Below, one piece after another: positions 15,705 through 24,212 of a stretch of DNA of 34,241 nucleotides. Each line of letters starts with the position of its first letter. Positions within the stretch are counted from its first letter, which is position 1. Both the position numbers and the translations under genes were made by a program. Below the pieces are notes generated by a model. That model worked only from the letters and a program-made list of their open reading frames with translations, searched no databases and had not been told where the DNA came from. This DNA comes from Solirubrobacterales bacterium (GTDB lineage: Bacteria > Actinomycetota > Thermoleophilia > Solirubrobacterales > Solirubrobacteraceae): contig DAIDJO010000092.1 in the NCBI GenBank assembly GCA_027451345.1, forward strand, positions 1-34,241. The letters are read 5' to 3'.

Positions 15705-17480
15705 CTAGTGGCCTTCGCTGACGATCAGCGGCAGCCACTGGCGGCTCTGGACATCGAACGGGCCGAGATGGCCGAGTTTCAGGAACGGCAACTCGCCGCA
15801 CACAGCCGTGAACGCGAGGTTGTGGAACGGTGAGTCCATCGTGCATCCGAGTTCCCGCACGAACTCGTACAGACGCTCCATCGCCGGGATGAACTCGGCA
15901 GCGGGGCGATCTGACATCAGTCCACACAGCTCTAGAGGCACCGCGACCACGCGGTCACCGTTTACCGCGACGAACCCGCCGCCCATCTGCGCGAGAGCGT
16001 TGGCCGCGGTCGCCATGTCCTCATCGTTGACTCCCGCAACGAGCACGTTGTGATACATCGGGTCGTAGGTGGTGCCGATCGCCCCGCCGGCCAGACCGTA
16101 ACCCTGCAAAAAGCCGATTCCTGCAGGGTCATCGCGTCCGTAACGGTCGAGCATCGCAAGCTTGATCACATCCTGGGAGGTGTCGGCGACCACGCCGCCG
16201 TCAACCACAGGCAGGGTCACATGCCGCTCCGGCGATACGAGGTTCTCACCGCCGATCACGCGGACGACCACGCTGTGGCTGCTGGCTGGGACGCGGAACG
16301 ACGCAGCGGTTGCCGGGCGCGCGAGACGCACGCTGTTCTTGAGGAATGCGGGGTACAGCGGCTGGGAGCTGCGAGCGACGTACTCGCGGTTTCGAACCAC
16401 CACCTCGCCCTTCGCGACGACCGACTCCACTTGGAAGCTCTCCAGGTCCGGAACCATGACGATGTCCGCCTGCCGCCCCGGCGCGAGGCTGCCGATCGCA
16501 TGGTCGACCCTGTAGTAGCGCGCGGCATTGATGGTCGCCATCTGGACTGCCGCGATCGGATCCACGCCGCCCTGGATGGCCAGGCGTACGTTCTGATCAA
16601 TGTGGCCAATGTTGGCGGCCTCTACCGGGTCGAGCACGTCCGCGCAGAAGACAAAGTTGTGAGTGCTGGCGCCGAACTCAGTGATCGCGCGCTGCAGTTC
16701 GCGTTGGTTGCGAGCAACGCACGACTCGCGCATGGAGACGACCATCCCGGCGCTGACCCGTGCAAGCGCCTCCTCCGGTGTCACCGCCTCGTGGTCGCAG
16801 GTGACACCGGCCGCCGCATAGCACAGCAGATCCGGCCCCGTGAGCCCGGCCCCGTGCCCCATGACGACCCTTCCGCTCGCCAGCGTCCGCTCAATGAGGT
16901 CGCGAATCACCGGATCCTTTTCGACTATCGGAATCAGCGGCGGCTCCTCCATCCCGACACAGCCGTCCCAGCCAAGCGTCTCCCTGAGGTCAGCGCCGTC
17001 GAGGCTGTTTGGTCCGCTTGCGATGCCAAGCTCGAGGTTCTGCAGGTAACCGAGCGCCGGAACCTGGTTCAGCACGGTGATCGGGGTGCGGCGCAACTCG
17101 TCCGTGAAGAAGCGCACCGCCTCGAGCCCGGCGATCTGACCCGCTCCGTACATCGCCTCGGGAAGGGCAGTCGTGCCATGGGCAAGCACGAGGCGGGCAA
17201 ACTCCGTGGGATTCAGGTTGGACTCGTAGACGTGCAGGTGAGTCTCGATCAGTCCAGGCGTCAGGTAGAAACCGCTGGCGTCGATGACCTCTGTGTCCGG
17301 GCCGATGAACGCGTCAACCTCACCGGCGGCGACGATCGTGCCGCCGACGACCGCTACCCCACCGTCGACGATCCTGCCGCTCCATACATCGACGATCCGC
17401 CCCCGGACGACCGCAAGATCTGCCTTCCGGGCGCCCAGAAGGACCTCGAGCGCGTCAATGCGCTCCGCATAAGCTCGCAT
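15705..17480 (-). CDS. Adenine-deaminase-like amidohydrolase (Ade family)
   Basis: A 591-residue metal-dependent hydrolase with the two-domain layout and length of adenine deaminase. Metal-site candidates are His81 and His83 (ETHLHVYES), Glu178/Glu179, His209 (GHGAGL), His230 (CDHEA) and Asp281. The Ade-specific C-terminal domain is present, with YHNVLVAGVNDEDM near residue 495. The first motif is HLHVYES, whereas typical adenine deaminases have HLHIESS, so the metal or substrate pocket is altered and adenine may not be the substrate. GGGAG precedes the ATG by about nine bases. It is first in a unit with the two M24 genes, downstream of a predicted promoter that lies inside a large dyad and divergent from the XRE-cupin regulator. 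Confidence 0.82.
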   Translation of the reverse strand: MRAYAERIDALEVLLGARKADLAVVRGRIVDVWSGRIVDGGVAVVGGTIVAAGEVDAFIGPDTEVIDASGFYLTPGLIETHLHVYESNLNPTEFARLVLAHGTTALPEAMYGAGQIAGLEAVRFFTDELRRTPITVLNQVPALGYLQNLELGIASGPNSLDGADLRETLGWDGCVGMEEPPLIPIVEKDPVIRDLIERTLASGRVVMGHGAGLTGPDLLCYAAAGVTCDHEAVTPEEALARVSAGMVVSMRESCVARNQRELQRAITEFGASTHNFVFCADVLDPVEAANIGHIDQNVRLAIQGGVDPIAAVQMATINAARYYRVDHAIGSLAPGRQADIVMVPDLESFQVESVVAKGEVVVRNREYVARSSQPLYPAFLKNSVRLARPATAASFRVPASSHSVVVRVIGGENLVSPERHVTLPVVDGGVVADTSQDVIKLAMLDRYGRDDPAGIGFLQGYGLAGGAIGTTYDPMYHNVLVAGVNDEDMATAANALAQMGGGFVAVNGDRVVAVPLELCGLMSDRPAAEFIPAMERLYEFVRELGCTMDSPFHNLAFTAVCGELPFLKLGHLGPFDVQSRQWLPLIVSEGH

Positions 17481-17536
17481 CCTCAGTCTCTCCCATCAAG
17501 AGCGCAGTGGCGCTCGGTCTCCACGTCGCGATCACA

Positions 17537-17572
17537 CTACGAATCGCGTTAGCGACTCTAACGAATCCGTAG
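17537..17572. promoter_or_regulatory. Nested dyad operator candidate
   Basis: Two inverted repeats share almost the same centre. The inner arms are CGTTAG and CTAACG around CGACT; the outer arms are CTACG and CGTAG. AATC follows each left arm or precedes each right arm. The 36-base element lies in the intergenic space between the deaminase-like gene and the XRE-cupin gene and covers the -10 region of the predicted minus-strand promoter. It is the natural binding-site candidate for the adjacent regulator. Confidence 0.6.
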
Positions 17573-17584
17573 CCTCACTGTCAA
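17555..17584 (-). promoter_or_regulatory. Predicted promoter for the deaminase-like/M24 unit
   Basis: Minus strand: a perfect TTGACA (17584-17579), 18 bases, then TAGAGT (17560-17555; four of six consensus positions). Transcription would begin near 17548, about 68 bases before the ATG. The -10 element lies in the centre of the nested dyad, so a protein bound there would block RNA polymerase. Confidence 0.5.
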
Positions 17585-17648
17585 ATCAGGAGAGAGCCAT
17601 CACGCTCATTTCACGATCTCCGACCAAGCTGATAGCTTTTTGACTTCT

Positions 17649-18416
17649 ATGAGCGGTACTGTCCGTCCTGACATCGACGCGGCCACGGCGGCCATCGGGG
17701 AACGCTTGGCAGAGATGCGGTCTGCCCGTCGGATGAAGGTCTCCGAGCTCGCGCGGCAAGCGGGGGTCTCATCGAGTCTGATCAGCCAGATCGAACGCGG
17801 GACGTCCAAACCCTCAGTCGGAAGCCTGTTCGCGCTGGCGCAGGTGCTCGGTGTCCCCGTCGACAGCTTCTTTGACGATGGTGGGGGTCCAACAGCCGCC
17901 CAGGCAGATGCCGTGCCCGCCGGCCACCAGTCAGATGCCAAGCGAGCGGCTGACAGCGGGATCCTGGAGATGATCCGCGATGTCCAAAGCGGCCGCTATC
18001 GGCACTGGAATCACGGCATCACGACAGAGCGGGAGGTCGTCCGCTACCAGTCGCGAGCGGGGATCGACATCCGGGGTGGCGTGCGGTGGGAGCGCTTGAC
18101 CTCGACCCCACTCGACGGTCTGGAGTTCTTGGAACTGATCTACGCACCCGGAGCCGAATCCGATAGCCAGGCCTACCGCCACCCAGGAGTCGAACTGGTG
18201 CTCGTAACCCAGGGCATGATGACGATCTTCCTGGGCTTCGAACAACACGATCTGCGCCCCGGAGACTCGATCTCGTTCGCGTCATCGACGCCGCACCGGT
18301 ACGTCAACCTCACCGACGGAGAAACACGAGCGGTGACCGTGATCCTCAGGGATAGCCTCTCCACGCTGCCGATCCGTGAGGATCCGGGCACCGAACCGGC
18401 AGACGCCCGGGGTTAG
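17649..18416 (+). CDS. XRE-family regulator with C-terminal cupin
   Basis: A 255-residue transcription factor. An XRE helix-turn-helix occupies about residues 18-75 (SELARQAGVSSSLISQIERG is the recognition core). A cupin ligand-binding domain occupies about 165-240 (HPGVELVLVTQGMMTIFLG, LRPGDSISFASSTPHRY). Such regulators, PuuR- and SutR-like, usually sense a small catabolic substrate and repress adjacent genes. I take the ATG at 17649; a TTG three codons earlier is open. No ribosome binding site is visible and a weak -10-like TAGCTT lies close by, so the message may be leaderless. It is divergent from the deaminase-like gene, with a large dyad between them, so local and autogenous control is the simplest reading. 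Confidence 0.9.
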   Translation: MSGTVRPDIDAATAAIGERLAEMRSARRMKVSELARQAGVSSSLISQIERGTSKPSVGSLFALAQVLGVPVDSFFDDGGGPTAAQADAVPAGHQSDAKRAADSGILEMIRDVQSGRYRHWNHGITTEREVVRYQSRAGIDIRGGVRWERLTSTPLDGLEFLELIYAPGAESDSQAYRHPGVELVLVTQGMMTIFLGFEQHDLRPGDSISFASSTPHRYVNLTDGETRAVTVILRDSLSTLPIREDPGTEPADARG

Positions 18417-18565
18417 GGAGCGGCAGTCTCGGCGGACAACCCCGTTCCGCACCGGTAACGCGACGGGCTGCGTCAGTGGTCGCGTCATTGGCCGGCAGCG
18501 TGTAGTTCAGCCAGACACGGGCCCAGGGCTCACGTTCCGGGCAGCCCGTCGCGACTCGGTGTCCG

Positions 18566-21500
18566 TCAATCCCGCTCGGGCTCCAGGACCAGAATCAGGT
18601 CACCCTGCTCCAGCCGCATTCCGTCCTCGACAGCCACGCGCGCCACTTTCCCAGCTCGGGGAGCCGTGATCGTCGACTCCATCTTCATGGCCTCAAGCAG
18701 AGCGACAGGCTGACCCTCTTCCACCTCCTCCCCAGCCTCCACACGCAAGGTCACCAGCCCGGTCAGGGGCGCGGCGAGATGGTCGGGATTGTGCGGCCCG
18801 GCCCTCTCAACATGCGAAGAGGTCACCTGGGCCGACTCATCCCTCACCCTCAAGCTCCGCAGCTGACCGTTGAGGCGCATGAGCACGCTTCGCATGCCGT
18901 GCCCGTCCGCCTCTCCCACGGCCTCGAGCTCGACCAGCAGACGAACCCCGGGCTCGAGCTCGATCTCCAACTCCTCTCCCGACCGCAAACCATAGAACAG
19001 CGCCTTGGTCGGGACCACAGAGATGTCCCCGAACCGTTCGCGACTGTCCTCGAAGTCCCGGTAGGGAGCGGGAAACAGCAGCCGAGCGAGCGCTGCACGC
19101 CGCTCCACACCGGGGCGCCCGAGCGCTGATTCGTCAACGACCGCTGTGCTCGGGCCTGCAACCGCTGCGACTCCTCTGATCGCACGGGCCGCGAACGGCT
19201 GCGGCAGCCCGCCGGCCGGCTCTCCGAGATCGCCGCGCAGATACCCGAGTACAGAAGCAGGAAGCGGGAAGCGTTCTGGATTACGCTCCAGTTCCTTCCA
19301 GTCGATCTGGCCGGAGACGACGAACAGTGCGAGATCACCGACAACTTTGCTCGAGGGGGTCACCTTGACGATGTTGCCCAAGAGCTGGTTTGCCCTCTGG
19401 TAGGCATCCTCCACCTCGTCAAAGCGGCCACCCAGCCCGACAGCCAGCGCCTGCTGGCGGAGATTGGAGATCTGGCCGCCGGGCATCTCGTGCCGGTAGA
19501 CGCGGCCGGTCGGTGCCTGGAGACCGGTCTCGAAAGGGGCGTAGATCGAGCGCACCGCTTCCCAGTAGGGCTCGATGTCAAGCAGGGCGTCGAGCGAGAG
19601 AGAGTCTCCTCGCGGTGTGTGAGCAATGGCTGCCACGATCGCCGACAGTGAGGGTTGGCTGGTCATTCCGGCCAGGGGAGCCGCCGCACCGTCGATCGCA
19701 TCAACACCCGCCTCGATAGCGGCCAGGTAGGTCGCGAGTTGGCCGCCCGCCGTGTCATGCGTGTGCAGATGGATCGGCAGGTCGAACTCGGACCGCAGGC
19801 GGGTGACCAGCGATTCGGCCGCCGGCGGCCGCAGCAACCCTGCCATGTCCTTGATCGCGATGATCTGGGCTCCCGCCTCCACGAGCTCCTGCGCGAGACG
19901 CAGGTAGTAGTCCAACGTGTAGACCCGCTCGGATGGATCTGAGATATCTCCGGTGTAACAGAGGGCCACCTCGGCGACGGATCCGGTCTCAAGCACCGCG
20001 TCGATCGCCGTCCGCATCGGATCAACGTTGTTGAGAGCGTCAAAGATTCGGAAAATGTCGATCCCCGTGGCGCTCGCCTCGGCCACGAATGCTCGTACCG
20101 CCGTATCTGGGTAGGGCTCGTACCCGAGCAGATTTCGACCCCGCAGGAGCATCTGCAGGCAGATGTTGGGGATCGCCTCGCGCAGCGCAGCCAGTCTCTC
20201 CCAGGGGTCCTCACCGAGGAAACGCAAGGCAACGTCGAACGTCGCGCCACCCCAAACCTCGAGCGACAGCAGTCCGGAGAGATGATGAGCGATGTGCTGA
20301 GCAGATGCGAGCATGTCGAAGCTGCGCATCCGTGTGGCCAGCAGCGACTGATGCGCATCACGCATGGTGGTGTCCGTGATCTGCACGCGCTGTTGGTCGC
20401 GCAGCCACCGTGCGAATCCAGCGGAGCCGAGTTCCGAGAGCAGTTGGCGCGATGACAGGGGCGGTTCGCCTGACGGGCTGGGCGGAAGCTTTGACCTAGG
20501 GTCATCTCCCTCAGGCGCGTGCCCCGCCCGTCGGTTGACCGTGACATCTGCCAGACGTCGCAGCAACTTCGTCGCACGATCACCGCCGTCATCGGCCTGC
20601 GTGAGCCATTGCCGCTCGTCGACGAAGGTCGTATAGGTCTTACCGGCCTGGAAATCAGGGTCGTCCAACACCGCCAGTAGGAACGGCTGGTTTGTCGCCA
20701 CTCCGCGGACCCTGACCTCGGCGACAGCCCGGCGCGCACGCGCGATCGCGGCGACGGGATCATCGGCACGGGCGGTGACCTTGAGAAGCAGTGAGTCGTA
20801 GTAGGGCAACACGTCCGCACCGACGTATGCGGAGCCCTCATCGATTCGGATCCCGGCACCCCCAGGAGCTCGGTAGGCAGAGATCCGTCCGGTGTCGGGG
20901 CGGAAGCCCTCCGATGGGTTCTCCGTCGTGATCCGACACTGAAGCGCGAAGCCGCGCCGGGTGATCCTGTCCTGACCGAGCCCGAGACTCGGGAGCGTCT
21001 CGCCGCCGGCGATCAGCAACTGGGAGCGGACCAGATCAACCCCGGTCGTCTCCTCCGTGACCGTGTGTTCGACTTGGATCCGCGGGTTCATCTCGATAAA
21101 GAAATACTCCCCTCGGCGTTCGTCGAGGAGGAACTCGACAGTTCCCGCGTTCTCATAGCCGATCTCTTGGGCGAAGCGAACCGCATCCCCGCAAAGTGCA
21201 TCGCGAAGCGCTGGCTCGAGACGTGGAGCCGGCGCCAGCTCGATCACCTTCTGGTTGCGTCGCTGAACAGAGCAATCGCGCTCGAACAGGTGGATCACGT
21301 TGCCCTCGCCGTCGGCGAGGATCTGAACCTCAATGTGTCGCGGACGGATGAGTGCCTGCTCCAGGTAGACCGAAGGATCGCCGAAGGCACCCTCGGCCTC
21401 GCGCATGGCGACCTCCACCGCTGCCTCCAACTGGTCGAGTTGCGTGATCAGCCGCATACCGCGGCCGCCGCCCCCCGCCGTCGCCTTCACGAACACGGGC

Positions 21501-21958
21501 AGAGTCATCTCCTGCGCGTGCTTCAGTGCCTCGAAAACCTCAACCACGGAAGCAGATGCGGGCAGCACCGGCAAGCCGGCCCGCCCCGCGGCCTCGCGGG
21601 CGCGCTCCTTGTTGCCCGCCGTCGCCAACACTGCGGCCGGTGGCCCGACAAAGATGATCCCCGCTTCCGCGCAGCGCCGGGCGAGCTCCGGGTTCTCGGA
21701 CATGAACCCATAGCCGGGGTAGATTGCGTCGGCGCCGATCCGCCTTGCCAGCCCGACCACGAGCTCAGCGTCCAGATAGGCACGTACCGGGTGTCCGGCA
21801 GGGCCGAGCTCGTGCGATTCATCAGCCTTTACGCGATGGGCTGAGCGCCGATCCTCGGGGGCATACACAGCCGCGGAGGCGATCCCCAGCTCGTACGCGG
21901 CCCTGAACGCGCGGATGGCGACCTCCCCGCGATTCGCGACAAGCACCTTGGTGATCAC
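18566..21958 (-). CDS. pyc: Pyruvate carboxylase
   Basis: A 1130-residue multidomain biotin enzyme converting pyruvate, bicarbonate and ATP to oxaloacetate; length and domain order match single-chain pyruvate carboxylases. The biotin carboxylase domain opens with VLVANRGEVAIRAFR and holds the ATP-grasp loop KATAGGGGRGMRL. The carboxyltransferase TIM barrel starts at ITDTTMRDAHQSLLATR, with the carboxylated Lys in AIKDMAGLLRP and metal ligands in HLHTHDTAGG. The C-terminal carrier domain has the biotinyl lysine (about residue 1092) in EAMKMES. I use the GTG before ITKVLVANRGE; GTG at 21964 is an alternative, and the open frame further upstream has no family resemblance. It converges on the XRE-cupin gene. 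Its anaplerotic role fits growth on compounds degraded to pyruvate or acetyl-CoA. Confidence 0.95.
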   Translation of the reverse strand: MITKVLVANRGEVAIRAFRAAYELGIASAAVYAPEDRRSAHRVKADESHELGPAGHPVRAYLDAELVVGLARRIGADAIYPGYGFMSENPELARRCAEAGIIFVGPPAAVLATAGNKERAREAAGRAGLPVLPASASVVEVFEALKHAQEMTLPVFVKATAGGGGRGMRLITQLDQLEAAVEVAMREAEGAFGDPSVYLEQALIRPRHIEVQILADGEGNVIHLFERDCSVQRRNQKVIELAPAPRLEPALRDALCGDAVRFAQEIGYENAGTVEFLLDERRGEYFFIEMNPRIQVEHTVTEETTGVDLVRSQLLIAGGETLPSLGLGQDRITRRGFALQCRITTENPSEGFRPDTGRISAYRAPGGAGIRIDEGSAYVGADVLPYYDSLLLKVTARADDPVAAIARARRAVAEVRVRGVATNQPFLLAVLDDPDFQAGKTYTTFVDERQWLTQADDGGDRATKLLRRLADVTVNRRAGHAPEGDDPRSKLPPSPSGEPPLSSRQLLSELGSAGFARWLRDQQRVQITDTTMRDAHQSLLATRMRSFDMLASAQHIAHHLSGLLSLEVWGGATFDVALRFLGEDPWERLAALREAIPNICLQMLLRGRNLLGYEPYPDTAVRAFVAEASATGIDIFRIFDALNNVDPMRTAIDAVLETGSVAEVALCYTGDISDPSERVYTLDYYLRLAQELVEAGAQIIAIKDMAGLLRPPAAESLVTRLRSEFDLPIHLHTHDTAGGQLATYLAAIEAGVDAIDGAAAPLAGMTSQPSLSAIVAAIAHTPRGDSLSLDALLDIEPYWEAVRSIYAPFETGLQAPTGRVYRHEMPGGQISNLRQQALAVGLGGRFDEVEDAYQRANQLLGNIVKVTPSSKVVGDLALFVVSGQIDWKELERNPERFPLPASVLGYLRGDLGEPAGGLPQPFAARAIRGVAAVAGPSTAVVDESALGRPGVERRAALARLLFPAPYRDFEDSRERFGDISVVPTKALFYGLRSGEELEIELEPGVRLLVELEAVGEADGHGMRSVLMRLNGQLRSLRVRDESAQVTSSHVERAGPHNPDHLAAPLTGLVTLRVEAGEEVEEGQPVALLEAMKMESTITAPRAGKVARVAVEDGMRLEQGDLILVLEPERD

Positions 21959-22417
21959 AGGCACCACGCTGCCAGGTCTGTGGCGCCGTATCGAGAATTG
22001 GACGCCAACCGATGGCCAAATTCCATCTGGGTGCCCCGGATCGTGATTCCCGGCGGCAGCTCGAGTCAGTCTGATGGCACGTCGATCGCGGCGTTGGTAC
22101 CTCGAACCGCGCGCGGCTGCGCCGACTGAGGAATCCTTGGCGGCCGCGACGAGAGCCTGCTCCACCTGGATGTCTGCCAGCTCGTGCATCGTCATGTCGA
22201 TCGACTTATGGGCGCGGTCGATCTGAGCCAGGCCGGGATGGCTCGCTGCATCACTACCTACGACTTGACTTGCTCTGCCGTGACTCCGGCAGGAGAAAAC
22301 CGACGCAACCCGCCCCTCGATCAGATGTTGAGGTCGCTGACGCCGATGCTCCGGTCACCGGTACTGTGCGCGGACGTCGTCACCCGGCGGCGACCGGACC
22401 GACCGAGGGGCACCAGC
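21959..22417. other. Intergenic region between divergent pyruvate carboxylase and Hcp-like genes
   Basis: Both strands are open over parts of this stretch, as extensions of the two flanking genes, but neither extension looks like protein of the respective family and neither has a convincing start. It must carry the two divergent promoters; I could not pick out confident -35/-10 pairs. No strong hairpin or RNA gene was seen. Confidence 0.5.
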
Positions 22418-23173
22418 ATGCAGAGGCGATTCGCCAAACTCCACAGCCGCCGCATCCGACGGGCCGCGGCGATCGGGGGAGCCGCTCTCGTGGGCCTGTC
22501 GGTGACGCAGGCGTTCGCCTCCGATGCGACCAACACCGTCTACGCCTGCGTCGCGAAGGCGACGGGCAGCGTGCGGATCGTCGCCCAGGGGACGACATGC
22601 CGTCCGAACGAGTACGCGACATCCTGGAACGTCACTGGACCCCAGGGCGCACCCGGCACTGCCGGGCCTCAGGGCCCCGCCGGCCCGCAGGGCCCCGCCG
22701 GAGCCGCGGCCCCCAACCCCACGCCCCGCGCCAAGGCGGTCGGCACCGTGACGCTCACACCGTACGGCACCACCACCTCACCGGTCTCCTTCGACATCTA
22801 CGACTTCTCCTCAACCGTCGACCAGACGCTGAACATCGGGTCCTCATCCAGCGGAGCCGGTGCGGGCAAGGTGTCGTTCGAGCCGATCAGCATGACGAAG
22901 CTGCCAGACAGCGCCTCGCCGCGGCTCTTTGCGATGCTGGCCTCCGGCCAGGCCTTCAAGTCCGCCGAAGTCAAGCTGTACGGCCGAGATGGCAGCGTGG
23001 CCGAGACCTTCGACTACAACCTCGTCGCGCTGAAATCGATCACGACCGCAAACAGCGGCGCGGCGACGGACTCGCTGTTCGAGCAGCTCACCCTGGAGGT
23101 GGGCACGATGATCGACACCGTCGGCACGACGAGCAACGGCTGGAACAGGGTCACCAACACGTCCGCGTCCTGA
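22418..23173 (+). CDS. Secreted collagen-like protein with C-terminal Hcp-like (T6SS tube) domain
   Basis: A 251-residue exported protein. Residues 1-34 form a signal peptide (arginine-rich start, hydrophobic core, AFA-S cleavage). Residues 36-72 are the small domain often found before bacterial collagen repeats: YACVAKATGSVRIV, then Cys61 and SWN, with Cys44 and Cys61 as a likely disulfide. Seven Gly-X-Y triplets span residues 74-94. From about 105 to 245 the sequence follows the Hcp family: an FDIYDFS strand, GKVSFEPISMTK, DSASPRLFAMLASGQAFKSA and EVKLYGRDG. Hcp proteins form hexameric rings in type VI systems, which this organism would lack, so a repurposed extracellular role is inferred. 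GAGGGG lies seven bases before the ATG. There are no functional neighbours. Confidence 0.8.
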   Translation: MQRRFAKLHSRRIRRAAAIGGAALVGLSVTQAFASDATNTVYACVAKATGSVRIVAQGTTCRPNEYATSWNVTGPQGAPGTAGPQGPAGPQGPAGAAAPNPTPRAKAVGTVTLTPYGTTTSPVSFDIYDFSSTVDQTLNIGSSSSGAGAGKVSFEPISMTKLPDSASPRLFAMLASGQAFKSAEVKLYGRDGSVAETFDYNLVALKSITTANSGAATDSLFEQLTLEVGTMIDTVGTTSNGWNRVTNTSAS

Positions 23174-23370
23174 AGCGGTTGAGCGGCCGGTCCGATCCCG
23201 ACCTCGCCGGGCCGGTCGACTCAGCACCGGCTGGCCCGACCGACCCGATCTGTTCAGCACCGACCGGCCCGATCCGGTGTGCGACGCAGCTCAGGCAACG
23301 CAAACGCGGGCGCCGAGCGACAGGCGTGATTCGGAGGTGTTCAGTCGTCGCCGGCCAGGCCGACCGGGGG

Positions 23371-24111
23371 CTAGGCCGACGGCCGCTCGGCGTAGGCGAT
23401 GCCGCCCTCGTGCTCGAGCGCCTCGACGCGCACGGCGGTGAAGCCACACTCGCGAAGGGCCTTGTCCCACCATTCAACGCTGGCGGGATGCTCGGAGGGG
23501 GCGAGGAGCGTCTTGACCACGTTGACCGCGACGCGCAGCAGCCCGGCGGGGTGACTGCGCACCATCGAGGAGACGATGCGCAGGATGACGCGACGGTCAC
23601 GCCCGGTGCGCAGCCCGAGGGTGAACATCATGTCGCCGAACACGAGCCTGCCTCCCGGTCGCAGCACGCGGGCCATCTCGCGCAGCGCGACGAGTTTCTC
23701 GGCGTCCGGCACGTGGTGCAGGCAGTAATTGGAGAGCGCGAGGTCGATCGAGGCATCCGGCAGCGGCAGCTTGCGAACGTCCGCGACGGTCACCGTGAGA
23801 TTCGTGATGTCAAGCTGGCGGGCCCGCTCCTCGAGGAGCTGCGATACGGCGGGAGAGTTGTCCACCGCCGTCACATGAGCCACGTGCGGCGCCACGCCCA
23901 GGGCGAGGAGGCCTGTACCGGCGCCGAGGTCGAGCGCCTGGTCGGTGCTCCTCGGCTGCGCCCGGGAGAGGATCTCGTCGCGAAGCCGCTCGAACCCGGG
24001 AGTCTGCGCGAGCTGCTCGATGTGCGACGCGTGTCGCTCATCGCGGCCGAGCCGACGCCCGTTACCGGCGCCGGAGACAGGATGCTGCTGAGGAGGAAGA
24101 ACCCGATCCAT
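23371..24111 (-). CDS. SAM-dependent class I methyltransferase
   Basis: A 246-residue soluble methyltransferase. Motif I is LDLGAGTGLLALG (about residues 60-72), the acidic end of strand 2 is VTAVDNSP, and ADVRKLPLPDASIDLALSNY plus LRPGGRLVFGD give the remaining nucleotide-fold motifs of the UbiE/Methyltransf_11 type. The acceptor is not predictable. A start further in, at a later Met, is not available before motif I, so the full frame is used although no clear ribosome binding site precedes it. It is divergent from the alpha/beta hydrolase gene after 101 bases and has no metabolic neighbours. Confidence 0.85.
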   Translation of the reverse strand: MDRVLPPQQHPVSGAGNGRRLGRDERHASHIEQLAQTPGFERLRDEILSRAQPRSTDQALDLGAGTGLLALGVAPHVAHVTAVDNSPAVSQLLEERARQLDITNLTVTVADVRKLPLPDASIDLALSNYCLHHVPDAEKLVALREMARVLRPGGRLVFGDMMFTLGLRTGRDRRVILRIVSSMVRSHPAGLLRVAVNVVKTLLAPSEHPASVEWWDKALRECGFTAVRVEALEHEGGIAYAERPSA

Positions 24112-24212
24112 GTGAGTGAGATAACCGCCCTAACCTGCACGTAAGCTCAAGCAAGCATAAGACAGCTCTCAGCCGTCCGCTCGTTCCGCCACCGCACGCG
24201 TACATTCAGGCG

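Noticed and set aside
16050-17552. 500-codon plus-strand frame antisense to the Ade-like gene
   Set aside because: It is an antisense shadow: no family motif, no ribosome binding site, while the opposite strand has intact Ade-family motifs.
17585-17640. Upstream start for the XRE-cupin gene using the AGGAGAG at about 17588
   Set aside because: The frame that follows that site ends in a stop just before the helix-turn-helix coding sequence, so it cannot extend the protein.
21959-22195. 79-residue N-terminal extension of pyruvate carboxylase
   Set aside because: The extension has no family resemblance and pyruvate carboxylases begin close to the VLVANRGE segment; a GTG there gives normal length.
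22418-23173. Type VI secretion locus
   Set aside because: Only an Hcp-like domain is present, on an exported protein; no sheath, baseplate, VgrG or ClpV gene is nearby.
22184-24144. Long plus-strand frame of about 620 codons running across the Hcp-like gene and antisense to the methyltransferase
   Set aside because: Its composition is Arg/His/Gly-rich, typical of a shadow frame in GC-rich DNA, and it conflicts with two genes that have clear family motifs.
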